From positions 1-33,072 of the forward strand of contig JBBDSH010000056.1 in assembly GCA_040905045.1 (NCBI GenBank): DNA of 33,072 nucleotides, read 5' to 3'. The notes beneath the pieces were generated by a model. The model ran no database searches, had not been told where the DNA came from, and saw only the letters and a list, made by a program, of their open reading frames with translations. The translations under genes and the position numbers were made by a program. This DNA comes from JBBDSH01 sp040905045. Its GTDB lineage: Bacteria; Pseudomonadota; Gammaproteobacteria; Eutrophobiales; Eutrophobiaceae. Below are positions 7,568-15,157 of this stretch, piece after piece (the stretch's first letter is position 1; each line of letters begins with the position of its first letter).

Positions 7568-7930
7568 ATGCTATCCCGATTATTACAGGGGATGCTCGGA
7601 ACCGTCTTGCTTGCCCTGGCCGTCGCCGTGCCGGCGGAGTGTTTACAGGTGGAAGGCAACTCGGTGGATGAGAAATCCACACGCTACGGCATTACCACGG
7701 CGGAATGGACGGCGGATGTCCGTAATGATTGCGATGCCCCTTACGATGCCAACCTCACCGTCATGTTCAAGGATGTCGACGGTCGAGTGCTTCACAAGGC
7801 CGTGCAATTCGTCGCAATCCGTGGCGGGAATCGTGAGAATACCAGTCGTCGTATCAATATCCCCGAGGATCAATTCCAGGCCATCGATACCATAGAGGTG
7901 GCCACGGAAGAACGCGAACGCCCCCGCTGA
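7568..7930 (+). CDS. Small exported protein of unknown function
   Basis: 120 residues from the ATG at 7568, which has GGAGGT seven bases upstream; an upstream start lacks such a site. Residues ~1-24 form a signal peptide (basic start, hydrophobic core, VPAEC end). The cysteine at the end does not sit in a normal lipobox, so I expect a soluble periplasmic form. The rest looks like a small beta-rich domain with alternating hydrophobic residues and one further cysteine, in the style of FxLYD-like domains, and a charged tail. It is divergent from iscR; whether the IscR box controls it is unknown. I do not recognise the family. Confidence 0.75.
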   Translation: MLSRLLQGMLGTVLLALAVAVPAECLQVEGNSVDEKSTRYGITTAEWTADVRNDCDAPYDANLTVMFKDVDGRVLHKAVQFVAIRGGNRENTSRRINIPEDQFQAIDTIEVATEERERPR

Positions 7931-7940
7931 AACGGGAACC

Positions 7941-7960
7941 AAAGCGTGAGTTCGCTTTTT
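7941..7960 (+). terminator. Candidate intrinsic terminator after the exported protein gene
   Basis: A 6-bp stem AAAGCG/CGCTTT with a 6-nt loop (TGAGTT) runs directly into five T residues, starting 10 bp after the stop codon at 7930. The stem is short and only partly G/C, so termination would be modest. The remaining bases to 8108 show no gene. Confidence 0.45.
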
Positions 7961-8108
7961 GTATTCCAGCTTGTTCCTGTCATCCCGTTTACCGGTCATG
8001 CAGGATTTTGAGATAGGTTCTACTACGACAAGCGTAGCGGAATTCGGAACATCAATTTAGGCCTTTGCCGGTAACCGGGTACAGCGGGTTTCAGTTACAA
8101 TCCGTTCC

Positions 8109-9578
8109 ATGATAGAACCATCAGCAACAGGCTGGATCCTGGTTATCGGCGGTATTCTTCTTGCCGTAAGCGTCTTGTTCAGCCGCGCGTCGGGCCGTAT
8201 CGGGATACCGGTTTTCCTGCTCTTCCTGGTACTGGGCATGCTGGCCGGTTCGGAAGGGATCGGCGGTATCGAATTCGACGATTACCATCTCAGTTTCCGC
8301 ATCGGCATCATCGCCCTGGCGCTGATCCTGTTCGACGGCGGTCTGAATACCTCCATGAGTTCGGTCCGCGCCGGTATTTATCCGGCCGTCGTGTTGTCCA
8401 CGCTCGGCGTGATAGGAACCGGTGTTGTTCTGGCCATGGCCGCATACTGGTTTGGATTTCCGTGGGAAATGGCGCTGTTGCTGGGCGCGATTGTCTCCTC
8501 CACCGACGCGGCGGCGGTGTTCTCGACCTTGCGCGGCAGCGGTCTGAGCCTGAAACGACGTACCGGCACTGTCCTGGAACTGGAATCGGGGCTGAATGAT
8601 CCGATTGCCGTCATCCTGACCGTGGCGCTGACCTACAATCTCCTCGGCCAGGAAGACCTGTCCTGGTGGCTGGCGTTGGATGTGCTGATTCAGCTGGCTA
8701 TAGGCGGTGTAATGGGGGTTGCCTCGGGTATCTTCGGGTCCTGGTTGCTCCGGCGTGTGCGTCTGCCGGCCGGCGGTCTTTACCCTGTTCTGACCCTGGC
8801 GCTGGCCTTCCTGGCATTCGGGCTTGCAACAATCACATCGGGCAGCGGCTTTTTATCCGTTTATCTGGCCGGGCTCATTATCGGCAATGGCCGTTTCCCC
8901 TACCGGCCCGGCGTCCTGCGGTTCCATGATGCCGCCGCCTGGCTGAGCCAGGTGATGATGTTCCTGTTTCTCGGCCTGCTGGCGGTTCCCTCCAACCTGG
9001 TTGATATTTCCGTTACCGGTATCTGTCTGGGCCTGTTCCTGGCGCTGGTCGCCCGTCCGCTCATCGTCCTGTTGTGTCTGCTGCCGTTTCGATACAAATG
9101 GCGGGAGGTTCTCTATATCGGCTGGGTCGGGTTACGCGGTGCCGTCCCGATTATTCTCGCCATGTTTCCGGTGCTTGCCCAGGTCGAGGGTGGCCGGGAG
9201 ATTTTTGATATTGTTTTCGTCATCGTGGTGTTCACGGCATTGATACCGGGCGGTACGGTGGGCTGGATCACTCATCGCCTGCAGCTTGTTTCCGATACCC
9301 CGCCGGCACCGCCGGCCGTGCTGGAGGTTACTTCCCTGGTACCAATGTCGGGTGAAGTATCCTCATTCTTCATTAATCCGGTATCGGCCGTCTGCGGGGT
9401 GCCGCTGCGCTCCGTGCCGCTGCCGGCGGAAGCCTCCGCGTTACTGATTGTGCGCGGGGAATCCCTGGTCGTACCCCGCGGCAGTACCGTGCTGGAACCG
9501 GGTGATCATGTTTATATATTTTACCGGCCCGAGGACAAGGTCAGGATCAATCTGCTTTTCGGTACACGGGAGGAATAG
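8109..9578 (+). CDS. CPA1 family cation/proton antiporter with C-terminal TrkA-C domain
   Basis: 489 residues: about twelve hydrophobic segments (10-390), then a cytoplasmic TrkA-C-like domain (about 405-489, ending in GDHVYIFYRPED). Antiporter motifs are present: STDAAAV with D133, and ESGLNDP with N163-D164, the ND pair expected in the ion site of CPA1 exchangers. It resembles NhaP2/CvrA of E. coli and Vibrio, which exchange K+ or Na+ for H+, but it is shorter and lacks the extra C-terminal domain of those proteins. Ion specificity cannot be read from sequence. It stands alone, with no strong ribosome binding site before the ATG. Confidence 0.88.
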   Translation: MIEPSATGWILVIGGILLAVSVLFSRASGRIGIPVFLLFLVLGMLAGSEGIGGIEFDDYHLSFRIGIIALALILFDGGLNTSMSSVRAGIYPAVVLSTLGVIGTGVVLAMAAYWFGFPWEMALLLGAIVSSTDAAAVFSTLRGSGLSLKRRTGTVLELESGLNDPIAVILTVALTYNLLGQEDLSWWLALDVLIQLAIGGVMGVASGIFGSWLLRRVRLPAGGLYPVLTLALAFLAFGLATITSGSGFLSVYLAGLIIGNGRFPYRPGVLRFHDAAAWLSQVMMFLFLGLLAVPSNLVDISVTGICLGLFLALVARPLIVLLCLLPFRYKWREVLYIGWVGLRGAVPIILAMFPVLAQVEGGREIFDIVFVIVVFTALIPGGTVGWITHRLQLVSDTPPAPPAVLEVTSLVPMSGEVSSFFINPVSAVCGVPLRSVPLPAEASALLIVRGESLVVPRGSTVLEPGDHVYIFYRPEDKVRINLLFGTREE

Positions 9579-9699
9579 ATGCATATAGGGACTTGATGGT
9601 TGTTCCTGATCTCCGTGTCGAGGTGCTTATTCCAACACCATGATCCCGGCCTGTATTCAATCCGACTAAAGTGGCTGGAGTGGAATTCGAAATGCTTAT

Positions 9700-10008
9700 T
9701 TAGAGCAACCGTTCGTCGATCTGGACGATGGGCTGGACGTTGGTGAAATTGGGGATATCGCCCAGGATCTGTTCCGCGTGAGGGCCGAAGGCTTCTCCGA
9801 AAGCCTCGGTACTGTCGAAGAAGAGGCTGGCCGTGGTCACAAAACTCTCCGGTGATCCGTCCGGGCCCGGCCCGCCCTTGAAGATCCTGACTTCTTTCAG
9901 TGCTCCGCCGACCAGGTCCTGCACCATCGGGATGTGTTTGTTCAGGTAGTAGTCATAGTCAAAGGTGACGCCGTCCTGACGCGGGTACATCACATGGACT
10001 CTTATCAT
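9700..10008 (-). CDS. EthD-like ferredoxin-fold (dimeric alpha-beta barrel) protein
   Basis: 102 residues with the EthD family layout: a strand (IRVHVMYP), the YYLNKHIPMVQDLV helix with its conserved H, a GGPGPDG turn, a second strand and helix (SLFFDSTEAFGEAFG), and a last strand (NVQPIVQID). Such proteins form dimeric alpha-beta barrels. Some act in ether or polyketide degradation, but most are uncharacterised. AGGGGAAG upstream of the ATG gives a good ribosome binding site. It lies downstream of the DsbA-like gene on the same strand, separated by a highly structured 245-bp spacer. About 120 bp between this gene and the antiporter gene holds nothing I can name. Confidence 0.82.
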   Translation of the reverse strand: MIRVHVMYPRQDGVTFDYDYYLNKHIPMVQDLVGGALKEVRIFKGGPGPDGSPESFVTTASLFFDSTEAFGEAFGPHAEQILGDIPNFTNVQPIVQIDERLL

Positions 10009-10072
10009 TTTTCTTCCCCTTGAATGAGTTTCTTACTAAAGATGCGGTATTTCAGTATTTATTTCAAGTCAC

Positions 10073-10239
10073 AGGGAACCCGTCGCCGGCCGGCATGTCA
10101 CAATCAATACGGCCTGGGCGGCAATTTGCCGTTTGCGCCGTGGACACAAAACCCGCAGGGTTTGTGTCCCGCTCAGAAACGGAACTGTCCGGTTTGCTCC
10201 CCTCCCCATTCCGGGCGGTTCCGGTTTCCTGGGTTCCCT
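10073..10239. repeat. Nested inverted-repeat element of about 170 bp
   Basis: An outer pair GGGAACCC (10074-10081) and GGGTTCCC (10231-10238) encloses three further stems. First is CGGCAA-T-TTGCCG at about 10119-10131. Second is GGACACAAA(A)CCC (10142-10154) with GGGTTTGTGTCC (10158-10169), 12 bp with one bulged A and a 3-nt loop. Third is GAAACGGAAC (10176-10185) with GTTCCGGTTTC (10218-10228), 10 bp with one bulge. It lies between the DsbA-like and EthD-like genes. Candidates are a REP/MITE-like palindromic element or a structured leader or trailer RNA; no U-run marks it as a simple terminator. Confidence 0.6.
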
Positions 10240-10253
10240 CCCCGGCAGAGTAC

Positions 10254-10967
10254 TCAACACCAGCTTAGTTGATCGTCCCCGCGATTCAGTATTTCGCGTA
10301 TATTGGCGTCGATGATCTTGTAGCCGACATCACCGTACAGTTTCTGCCGCCCGTTATTCAGGATATAGGTGGGACTGCCCTCGACCCGATACTGATCGCG
10401 CAGTTCGTTGTCCCGGCACATGGCGGCCATGGCTTCGCTGTTGTTCAGTTTTTCCTCCAGTTCCGCGGCGGGCAGGCCGATCTGTCCGGCGATATCGAAT
10501 TGTATCCTGCGCAGACCCACATCCAGCAGATCCCTGAAAAAGGCCCGGCGAGTGTGCCAGACGGTTTCCTCGAACAGGGTGCGTCCGTTACAGGCATCCT
10601 GCGGATCACATGAGATGGTGCCTTCCCGTTCCAGCAGGCGGACGGCCGTGAGAAAGTGATGGCAGGACGCGGACGACTTCGGGGCATTATCAATCCATAT
10701 TTTCGGATTGACCTCGATATGCTCGAAGCGTTCGGCGATCTCGCGGACGTGGCGGCTGTAACCTTCAAAGCCGCCCCGGTCTTTCCAGCCTTCACCAATG
10801 CGCTGTGCCGTGCAGCCGAAAACCGGAAAGAAATGGTAGTTAATATTAATGTTGTCCTTATAATTCGCGATCATTTCATCGATCCGTATCTGGGCGACAT
10901 AGGCCCAGATACACAGGACGTCGGAAAAATGATCAATCTGTATAGTGGTTTGCTCGCTGGCATTCAT
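10254..10967 (-). CDS. DsbA/FrnE-like thioredoxin-fold protein with one active-site Cys
   Basis: 237 residues from the ATG at 10967, which has AGGTG six bases upstream; a GTG three codons earlier is the alternative. It follows the FrnE/DsbA pattern: a first strand leading into FSDVLCIWAY (C19), a long helical insert, and the cis-proline motif GSPTYIL near residue 206. FrnE-like proteins usually have CPWC here; this one has CIWA, so the second cysteine is lost (A22) and it cannot be an ordinary dithiol oxidoreductase. Several other cysteines remain, including the final residue (SWC). No signal peptide is seen, so it is cytoplasmic. It may be an isomerase or a glutathione-using relative; the substrate is unknown. 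Confidence 0.82.
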   Translation of the reverse strand: MNASEQTTIQIDHFSDVLCIWAYVAQIRIDEMIANYKDNININYHFFPVFGCTAQRIGEGWKDRGGFEGYSRHVREIAERFEHIEVNPKIWIDNAPKSSASCHHFLTAVRLLEREGTISCDPQDACNGRTLFEETVWHTRRAFFRDLLDVGLRRIQFDIAGQIGLPAAELEEKLNNSEAMAAMCRDNELRDQYRVEGSPTYILNNGRQKLYGDVGYKIIDANIREILNRGDDQLSWC

Positions 10968-11064
10968 GTATGGCACCTGTGTGTCGTTTCCTGCAGGCCG
11001 TTATTGACGATTAGACGGGCCTTTGATTGTATTAAGCGGCTTAACGCGGATAAAATTTGATATT

Positions 11065-11475
11065 GTGGATGAACAGCTCTTTTATTCCATCATAGCGGAT
11101 GCATTATTGATACTGCATCTGCTGGTCATTCTGTTTGTCATTTTCGGGTTCGTTGCCGTCATTGCCGGTTATTTCCGGCGCTGGCAATGGATCGTCAATC
11201 CCTGGTTCCGCGTCCTGCATCTGGCGGCGATCGGCACTGTGGTGGTGCAGAGCTGGATGGGGGCCGCCTGCCCGCTGACCGTCTGGGAGAACCGTTTTCG
11301 ACAACTGGCCGGCAGGGATATCCATGACGGCGCTTTTATCCAGTATTGGCTGCACAGGTTGATATTCTACGAGGCTCCTGACTGGGTCTTTGCCCTCATC
11401 TATACCCTGTTCGGATTGCTGGTTCTACTGGCCTTCATTCTGGCGCCGCCCCGCTTCAGGAAAAACCGCCGCTGA
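11065..11475 (+). CDS. DUF2784 family membrane protein
   Basis: 136 residues from a GTG at 11065, chosen because the family usually begins just before the first membrane helix (here YSIIADALLILHLLVILFV). A TTG at 11023 is a longer alternative. Three to four membrane helices are present. The features typical of the family are W/R-rich segments between helices, GAACPLTVWEN with its cysteine, and the HRLIFYEAPDWVF stretch. The function of the family is unknown. It reads away from the DsbA-like gene; the two starts are about 100 bp apart and may share a promoter region. Confidence 0.82.
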   Translation: MDEQLFYSIIADALLILHLLVILFVIFGFVAVIAGYFRRWQWIVNPWFRVLHLAAIGTVVVQSWMGAACPLTVWENRFRQLAGRDIHDGAFIQYWLHRLIFYEAPDWVFALIYTLFGLLVLLAFILAPPRFRKNRR

Positions 11476-11545
11476 CAGGCTGGCACTCGTGTAATAGACG
11501 GGCTAGCTTCTGCCGTACAGGCGGCGCAACTCCTCCTTGGCCTGC

Positions 11546-11935
11546 TCAATTACGGCGCTGTTGTTTCAAGTCTCGAAATTCGTCTTCATTAACGGGCTCG
11601 AATGTCCCCAGACCGCAGGATCCCATGGGCCGAAAGCCGGGACCAACATCATCAAGAATGGTGATGATGTCCAGATCGCAAAGCCGGCTCAGGGAAGTAC
11701 GGTACATGATTGCCCGGCTCCGATGTAATGAGGGGCAGGGATAAGGCAGGGTGTTCAGATAATGCCCGCCGCTATTCGTATCAAATACAATATGTTGATT
11801 ATCCAGGATGGTGATTTGCCGGATGTTGTTCAGACTGAGACAACGCAACGTCTCCTGCCCGGAGCGGCTGTCCGAGGCCATGGCTGTGCCGGCCAGGAAT
11901 GAAAGCAGTAATAACAGGTTTTTCAGATGATACAT
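11546..11935 (-). CDS. DUF6491-like exported protein, possibly frameshifted at its end
   Basis: 129 residues with a signal peptide (MYHLKNLLLLLSFLAGTAMAS). The mature part has the pattern I associate with DUF6491: CLSLNNIRQITILDNQHIVFD, NTLPYPCPSL, SRLCDLDIITIL and GSCGLGTFEPV, with four mature cysteines probably in disulfides. GAGGTG four bases before the ATG is a good ribosome binding site. Its function is unknown. At the end, the reading frame stops at 11546, while a +1 shift near 11560 would open a frame coding for VIEQAKEELRRLYGRS and ending at 11503. That helix looks protein-like, so a recent indel or sequencing error is possible. Confidence 0.75.
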   Translation of the reverse strand: MYHLKNLLLLLSFLAGTAMASDSRSGQETLRCLSLNNIRQITILDNQHIVFDTNSGGHYLNTLPYPCPSLHRSRAIMYRTSLSRLCDLDIITILDDVGPGFRPMGSCGLGTFEPVNEDEFRDLKQQRRN

Positions 11936-12056
11936 GGGTCACCTCGGAATGCATTCTGTCATTCAACCACTCTACTCCGGTTTCGCGGTCGCTAACAGTA
12001 CCCGAAAGCCTGGATCCGGACTTGATCCATATCAACCAGGTGCTGCCCCGGAGTCC

Positions 12057-12062
12057 TATAAT
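12057..12062 (+). promoter_or_regulatory. Candidate -10 box (TATAAT) before the methyltransferase-esterase fusion
   Basis: A perfect TATAAT lies 33 bp upstream of the ATG at 12096, a normal distance for a start site and short leader. No good -35 hexamer lies 16-18 bp upstream, so an activator or a weak promoter is possible. AAAGG about 10 bp before the ATG would serve as ribosome binding site. Confidence 0.4.
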
Positions 12063-12095
12063 AATTACAAATAAACGGATTAAAGGCTGATCGCT

Positions 12096-14090
12096 ATGGG
12101 AAAATTACTTGAATACGACAAAGACTCCTTCATGGACCGGTTGCGCCGGCAGGGTATAAGAAATGATGCTGTCCTGAGGGCCATGGCCGAGGTGCCGCGG
12201 GAGGAGTTTGTCGGGGTGCGTCTTCAGGAATTCGCCTACGACGATTCACCCCTGCCCATCGGGGAAGGCCAGACTATTTCCCAGCCGTATATTGTGGCCC
12301 TGATGACGGAGGCGCTGGGGCTGGAAGCGGGTGATCGCGTACTGGAAGTAGGCACCGGTTCGGGTTATGCCGCGGCTGTTCTGTCCCGGCTGGTCAGGGA
12401 AGTCTATACCATCGAGCGTCATCAGAGCCTTGCCCGTCAGGCCGAAGAGCGATTTCGGGATCTTCACTATGACAATATTCATGTCATGTGCGGTGACGGT
12501 AGTCTGGGGTGGCCGGAATACGCTCCCTATGACGGTATCGTCGTGGCAGCCGCTGGTCCGGAACCGCCGTTGTCGCTCATCGAGCAATTATCCGTGGGTG
12601 GACGTCTTGTCATCCCGACAGGCCCGACTACCCGTGAGCAGACTTTGGTGCGTGTCACGCGTATCGATCGCGAACAGATCGAGATCGAGGAACTGGGCGC
12701 CGTCCGCTTCGTGCCGTTGATCGGCGAGGAAGGCTGGCGCGAAGTCGAGGAAGAGTTCAGACCAAAGCAGAAACGGGCCGCGCTACGCCGGCCGGAACCG
12801 GTTTCGGAGTTGATTGAGAAGACGGCGATACATATACCTTCCATCGATTCAGTGGATCTCTCCGGTCTGCTGGAACGCATAGGCGAGGCCCGGGTGGTGT
12901 TGCTGGGCGAGGCCACACACGGTACCGCCGAGTTCTACGATATGCGAGCCCGCATCACCCGCGAGCTGATAGAAAAGAAAGGGTTCGGTATTGTCGCCGT
13001 CGAGGCGGACTGGCCAGATGCCGCCCAGATCGATCACTTCGTCCGCGATACCCGCCTTGAACCGACAGAGGAAGCCACTTTTACCCGCTTTCCTACGTGG
13101 ATGTGGGCCAATACTCAGGTTCTGGAGTTTGTGAGATGGCTGCGTCGCCACAATCAGTCTCTTGCCGGCGCCGGCGAGGCAGTCGGCTTTTACGGCCTGG
13201 ATCTTTACAGCATGTATTCTTCCATCGATGCCGTTATCAACTATCTTGATGATGTGGATACGGAGGCGGCGGAAATCGCCCGGCTTCGTTACGGTTGTTT
13301 GTCGCCGTGGGAAGAAGACCCCGCTATCTACGGCGCCAGTGCGCTTTCCGGGAAGCACAAAGGCTGCGAAAAAGAGGTGGTAGCCATACTGGAGTCGCTG
13401 ATGAAAGAGCGTCTGGAATACGCAGAAAAAGACGGCCGCCGTTTTCTGGATGCCGTCGCCAATGCGCGCCTGGTCAGGGATGCGGAACAGTACTACCGGA
13501 TCATGTATTACGGCTCGGTGGAGTCCTGGAATTTCCGCGACCGGCATATGTTCGAGACGCTGGAAAGCCTGCTCGACTTCCACGGACCACAATCCCGGGC
13601 GGTAGTCTGGGAACACAACTCTCATGTCGGCGATGCGGCGGCGACGGAAATGGGCGCCCGCGGCGAGATCAATGTCGGCCACCTGTGCCGTTCCCGTTTT
13701 GGTGACGAGGCCTATCTCATCGGTTTCGGTACCCATGAGGGGACGGTGGCTGCGGCCTCGGACTGGGGTGCGCCCATGGAGATTAAGCGTGTGCGGCCCT
13801 CGCATCCGCACAGTTACGAGCGTCTTTGCCATGACGCCGGGCTGGATGCCTTCATGTTGCCCCTGGGAGACAGGAAGCAGAACGTGGTCAGAGAATTGCT
13901 GCATCCACGCCTGGAACGCGCCATCGGCGTGATTTACCGTCCGCAGACCGAGGTGCAGAGTCATTATTTCAATGCCTGCCTGCCGCAGCAATTCGATGAA
14001 TATATCTGGTTTGATGAGACGCGCGCCGTGGATGCCCTGGGGCCGGAAACCGGCGAAGGAATGCCGGACACATTTCCCTTCGGACTTTGA
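12096..14090 (+). CDS. Fusion: protein-L-isoaspartate O-methyltransferase + erythromycin esterase-like domain
   Basis: 664 residues in one uninterrupted frame. Residues ~1-220 are a PCMT domain with the GQTISQP motif (58-64) and SAM-binding motif I VLEVGTGSGY (82-91); it should methylate isoaspartyl residues to start their repair. After a basic linker (FRPKQKRAAL, 221-230) residues ~235-650 are an erythromycin esterase-family domain. That domain has GEATHGTAEF with E272 and H275, the EADW motif, and WEHNSHVGD with H507 and H510, matching the Glu/His catalytic set of EreA/EreB-type hydrolases. Most chromosomal members of that family have unknown substrates, so macrolide resistance should not be assumed. 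A downstream gene follows after 13 bp. Confidence 0.9.
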   Translation: MGKLLEYDKDSFMDRLRRQGIRNDAVLRAMAEVPREEFVGVRLQEFAYDDSPLPIGEGQTISQPYIVALMTEALGLEAGDRVLEVGTGSGYAAAVLSRLVREVYTIERHQSLARQAEERFRDLHYDNIHVMCGDGSLGWPEYAPYDGIVVAAAGPEPPLSLIEQLSVGGRLVIPTGPTTREQTLVRVTRIDREQIEIEELGAVRFVPLIGEEGWREVEEEFRPKQKRAALRRPEPVSELIEKTAIHIPSIDSVDLSGLLERIGEARVVLLGEATHGTAEFYDMRARITRELIEKKGFGIVAVEADWPDAAQIDHFVRDTRLEPTEEATFTRFPTWMWANTQVLEFVRWLRRHNQSLAGAGEAVGFYGLDLYSMYSSIDAVINYLDDVDTEAAEIARLRYGCLSPWEEDPAIYGASALSGKHKGCEKEVVAILESLMKERLEYAEKDGRRFLDAVANARLVRDAEQYYRIMYYGSVESWNFRDRHMFETLESLLDFHGPQSRAVVWEHNSHVGDAAATEMGARGEINVGHLCRSRFGDEAYLIGFGTHEGTVAAASDWGAPMEIKRVRPSHPHSYERLCHDAGLDAFMLPLGDRKQNVVRELLHPRLERAIGVIYRPQTEVQSHYFNACLPQQFDEYIWFDETRAVDALGPETGEGMPDTFPFGL

Positions 14091-14103
14091 TTGCCGGCCG
14101 GAC

Positions 14104-15006
14104 ATGGCACTTAAGGACATCGATTACGTCAAGACGAAACTCCAGTGGATGGAGGAACAGGCAATATGGCCAAACGGTCTGCGCTATCTGTGGACGGACG
14201 CATTCGGTCTGGTTCTGTATGTGTCGCTGTACCAATATACCGCCGACGACATCTGGCTGGAACGGGCCCGACGACTGGTGGACGAGGTTTATCGGGTCCT
14301 GGGCCGGTCCAGAGGGCTGCGTATCGGTGAAGAGCCGGACCGGGACGGCCAGTATTATCATTATCTCATTATGTGGGTTTATGCCATGGCAGTCCTGGGT
14401 GTGTTCAGGCCCGACTACCGGGACGAAGCCATCAAACTGGTGCGTCAGATCCATCCGCATTTTGTCATTCCCGGCACCGGCGTCATCTGGAAGATGGAAG
14501 AGGATTTATCCGCTCCTTATCCGGGTTACGGTCTTGGCGCCATGGATGCCTACGACGGTTATGTCATTTACCGGTTGCTGGATGCGGATGCGCTGGCCGG
14601 GGAGGTGGAAGAGATGCGACAGCTGGTGGAACGAAGTTACCGCATACTGATGATCGATCAGGATCTGGGGCTGGGCATGATGCTGTGGCTGTGTCATTTC
14701 TTTCCCGACGAACCCTGGGCGCGCTATCAACGAGGCAGTTGTTGCCGGCGACTTGAACAATTATGGATCGATCCGCCCGGTTATTTCTGCCGCCAGACGG
14801 GGTGGCGGGATATGAAATTCGCTTTTACCAACTATGGTATTTCACTGGGGCTGCAGGCCCAGGGGCGCTGGTCTGATCGGGTCAACAAACTGAATGTGTT
14901 TTTTGACAGTTATCGATCCGGTGATGAATACGATACCAACGCCATTACCCATGTCATGGCCTGTACTTCGCACTTCCCGGGATGTTTTCTGGCGCGTGAG
15001 GAGTAA
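14104..15006 (+). CDS. Unknown helical, aromatic-rich protein
   Basis: 300 residues, starting 13 bp after the fusion gene and probably cotranscribed with it. The sequence alternates amphipathic helices rich in W, Y and H (WPNGLRYLWTDAFGLVLY, YYHYLIMWVYAMAVLGVF, DLGLGMMLWLCHFF), with several conserved-looking acidic residues near the loops (GAMDAYDGY). This style suits an (alpha/alpha) toroid such as those of sugar epimerases, lanthionine cyclases or glycosidases, but I cannot assign a family. There is no signal peptide or sustained membrane segment. The last codons and the TAA stop (REE-stop) lie within a heptamer repeat (GTGAGGAGTAAGGGG at 14996-15010), so the repeat has set the C-terminus. 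Confidence 0.75.
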   Translation: MALKDIDYVKTKLQWMEEQAIWPNGLRYLWTDAFGLVLYVSLYQYTADDIWLERARRLVDEVYRVLGRSRGLRIGEEPDRDGQYYHYLIMWVYAMAVLGVFRPDYRDEAIKLVRQIHPHFVIPGTGVIWKMEEDLSAPYPGYGLGAMDAYDGYVIYRLLDADALAGEVEEMRQLVERSYRILMIDQDLGLGMMLWLCHFFPDEPWARYQRGSCCRRLEQLWIDPPGYFCRQTGWRDMKFAFTNYGISLGLQAQGRWSDRVNKLNVFFDSYRSGDEYDTNAITHVMACTSHFPGCFLAREE

Positions 15007-15125
15007 GGGGAGGTAGTCACAAGTTATAAGTTACAAGTCATAAGGGGTGCCGGGTCTTGTACGTATCACTTTTGACCAACTAATTGGTTTTTACACCTCA
15101 CTCCTCACCCCTTACTCCTCACTTG
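14996..15125. repeat. Inverted heptamer arrays between convergent genes
   Basis: The left part reads GTGAGGA, GTAAGGG and then AAGT-type units (AAGTTAT, AAGTTAC, AAGTCAT) to about 15041. The right part at 15091-15125 reads TTACACC, TCACTCC, TCACCCC, TTACTCC, TCACTTG. The 15 bp at 14996-15010 are the exact reverse complement of 15108-15122. Both the ACTTGTG-type and ACTCCTC-type units occur here, side by side, which links the two families. The genes on either side converge, so the hairpin may act as a two-way transcript end. Confidence 0.85.
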
Positions 15126-15157
15126 CTAATATGGCTGTGCGGTTTCGGAGTCCCGGT

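Noticed and set aside
10069..10260. Small minus-strand open frame within the spacer between the DsbA-like and EthD-like genes
   Set aside because: It is made of the nested palindromes; the peptide has no domain and the region is better explained as a structured element.
12096..14090. Macrolide resistance gene
   Set aside because: The domain belongs to the erythromycin esterase family, but it is fused to a repair methyltransferase in a housekeeping-like context with no mobile element, so resistance is not supported.
12849..14120. Long minus-strand open frame (423 codons) opposite the methyltransferase-esterase fusion
   Set aside because: It mirrors the codon pattern of the real gene on the other strand and matches no family I know.
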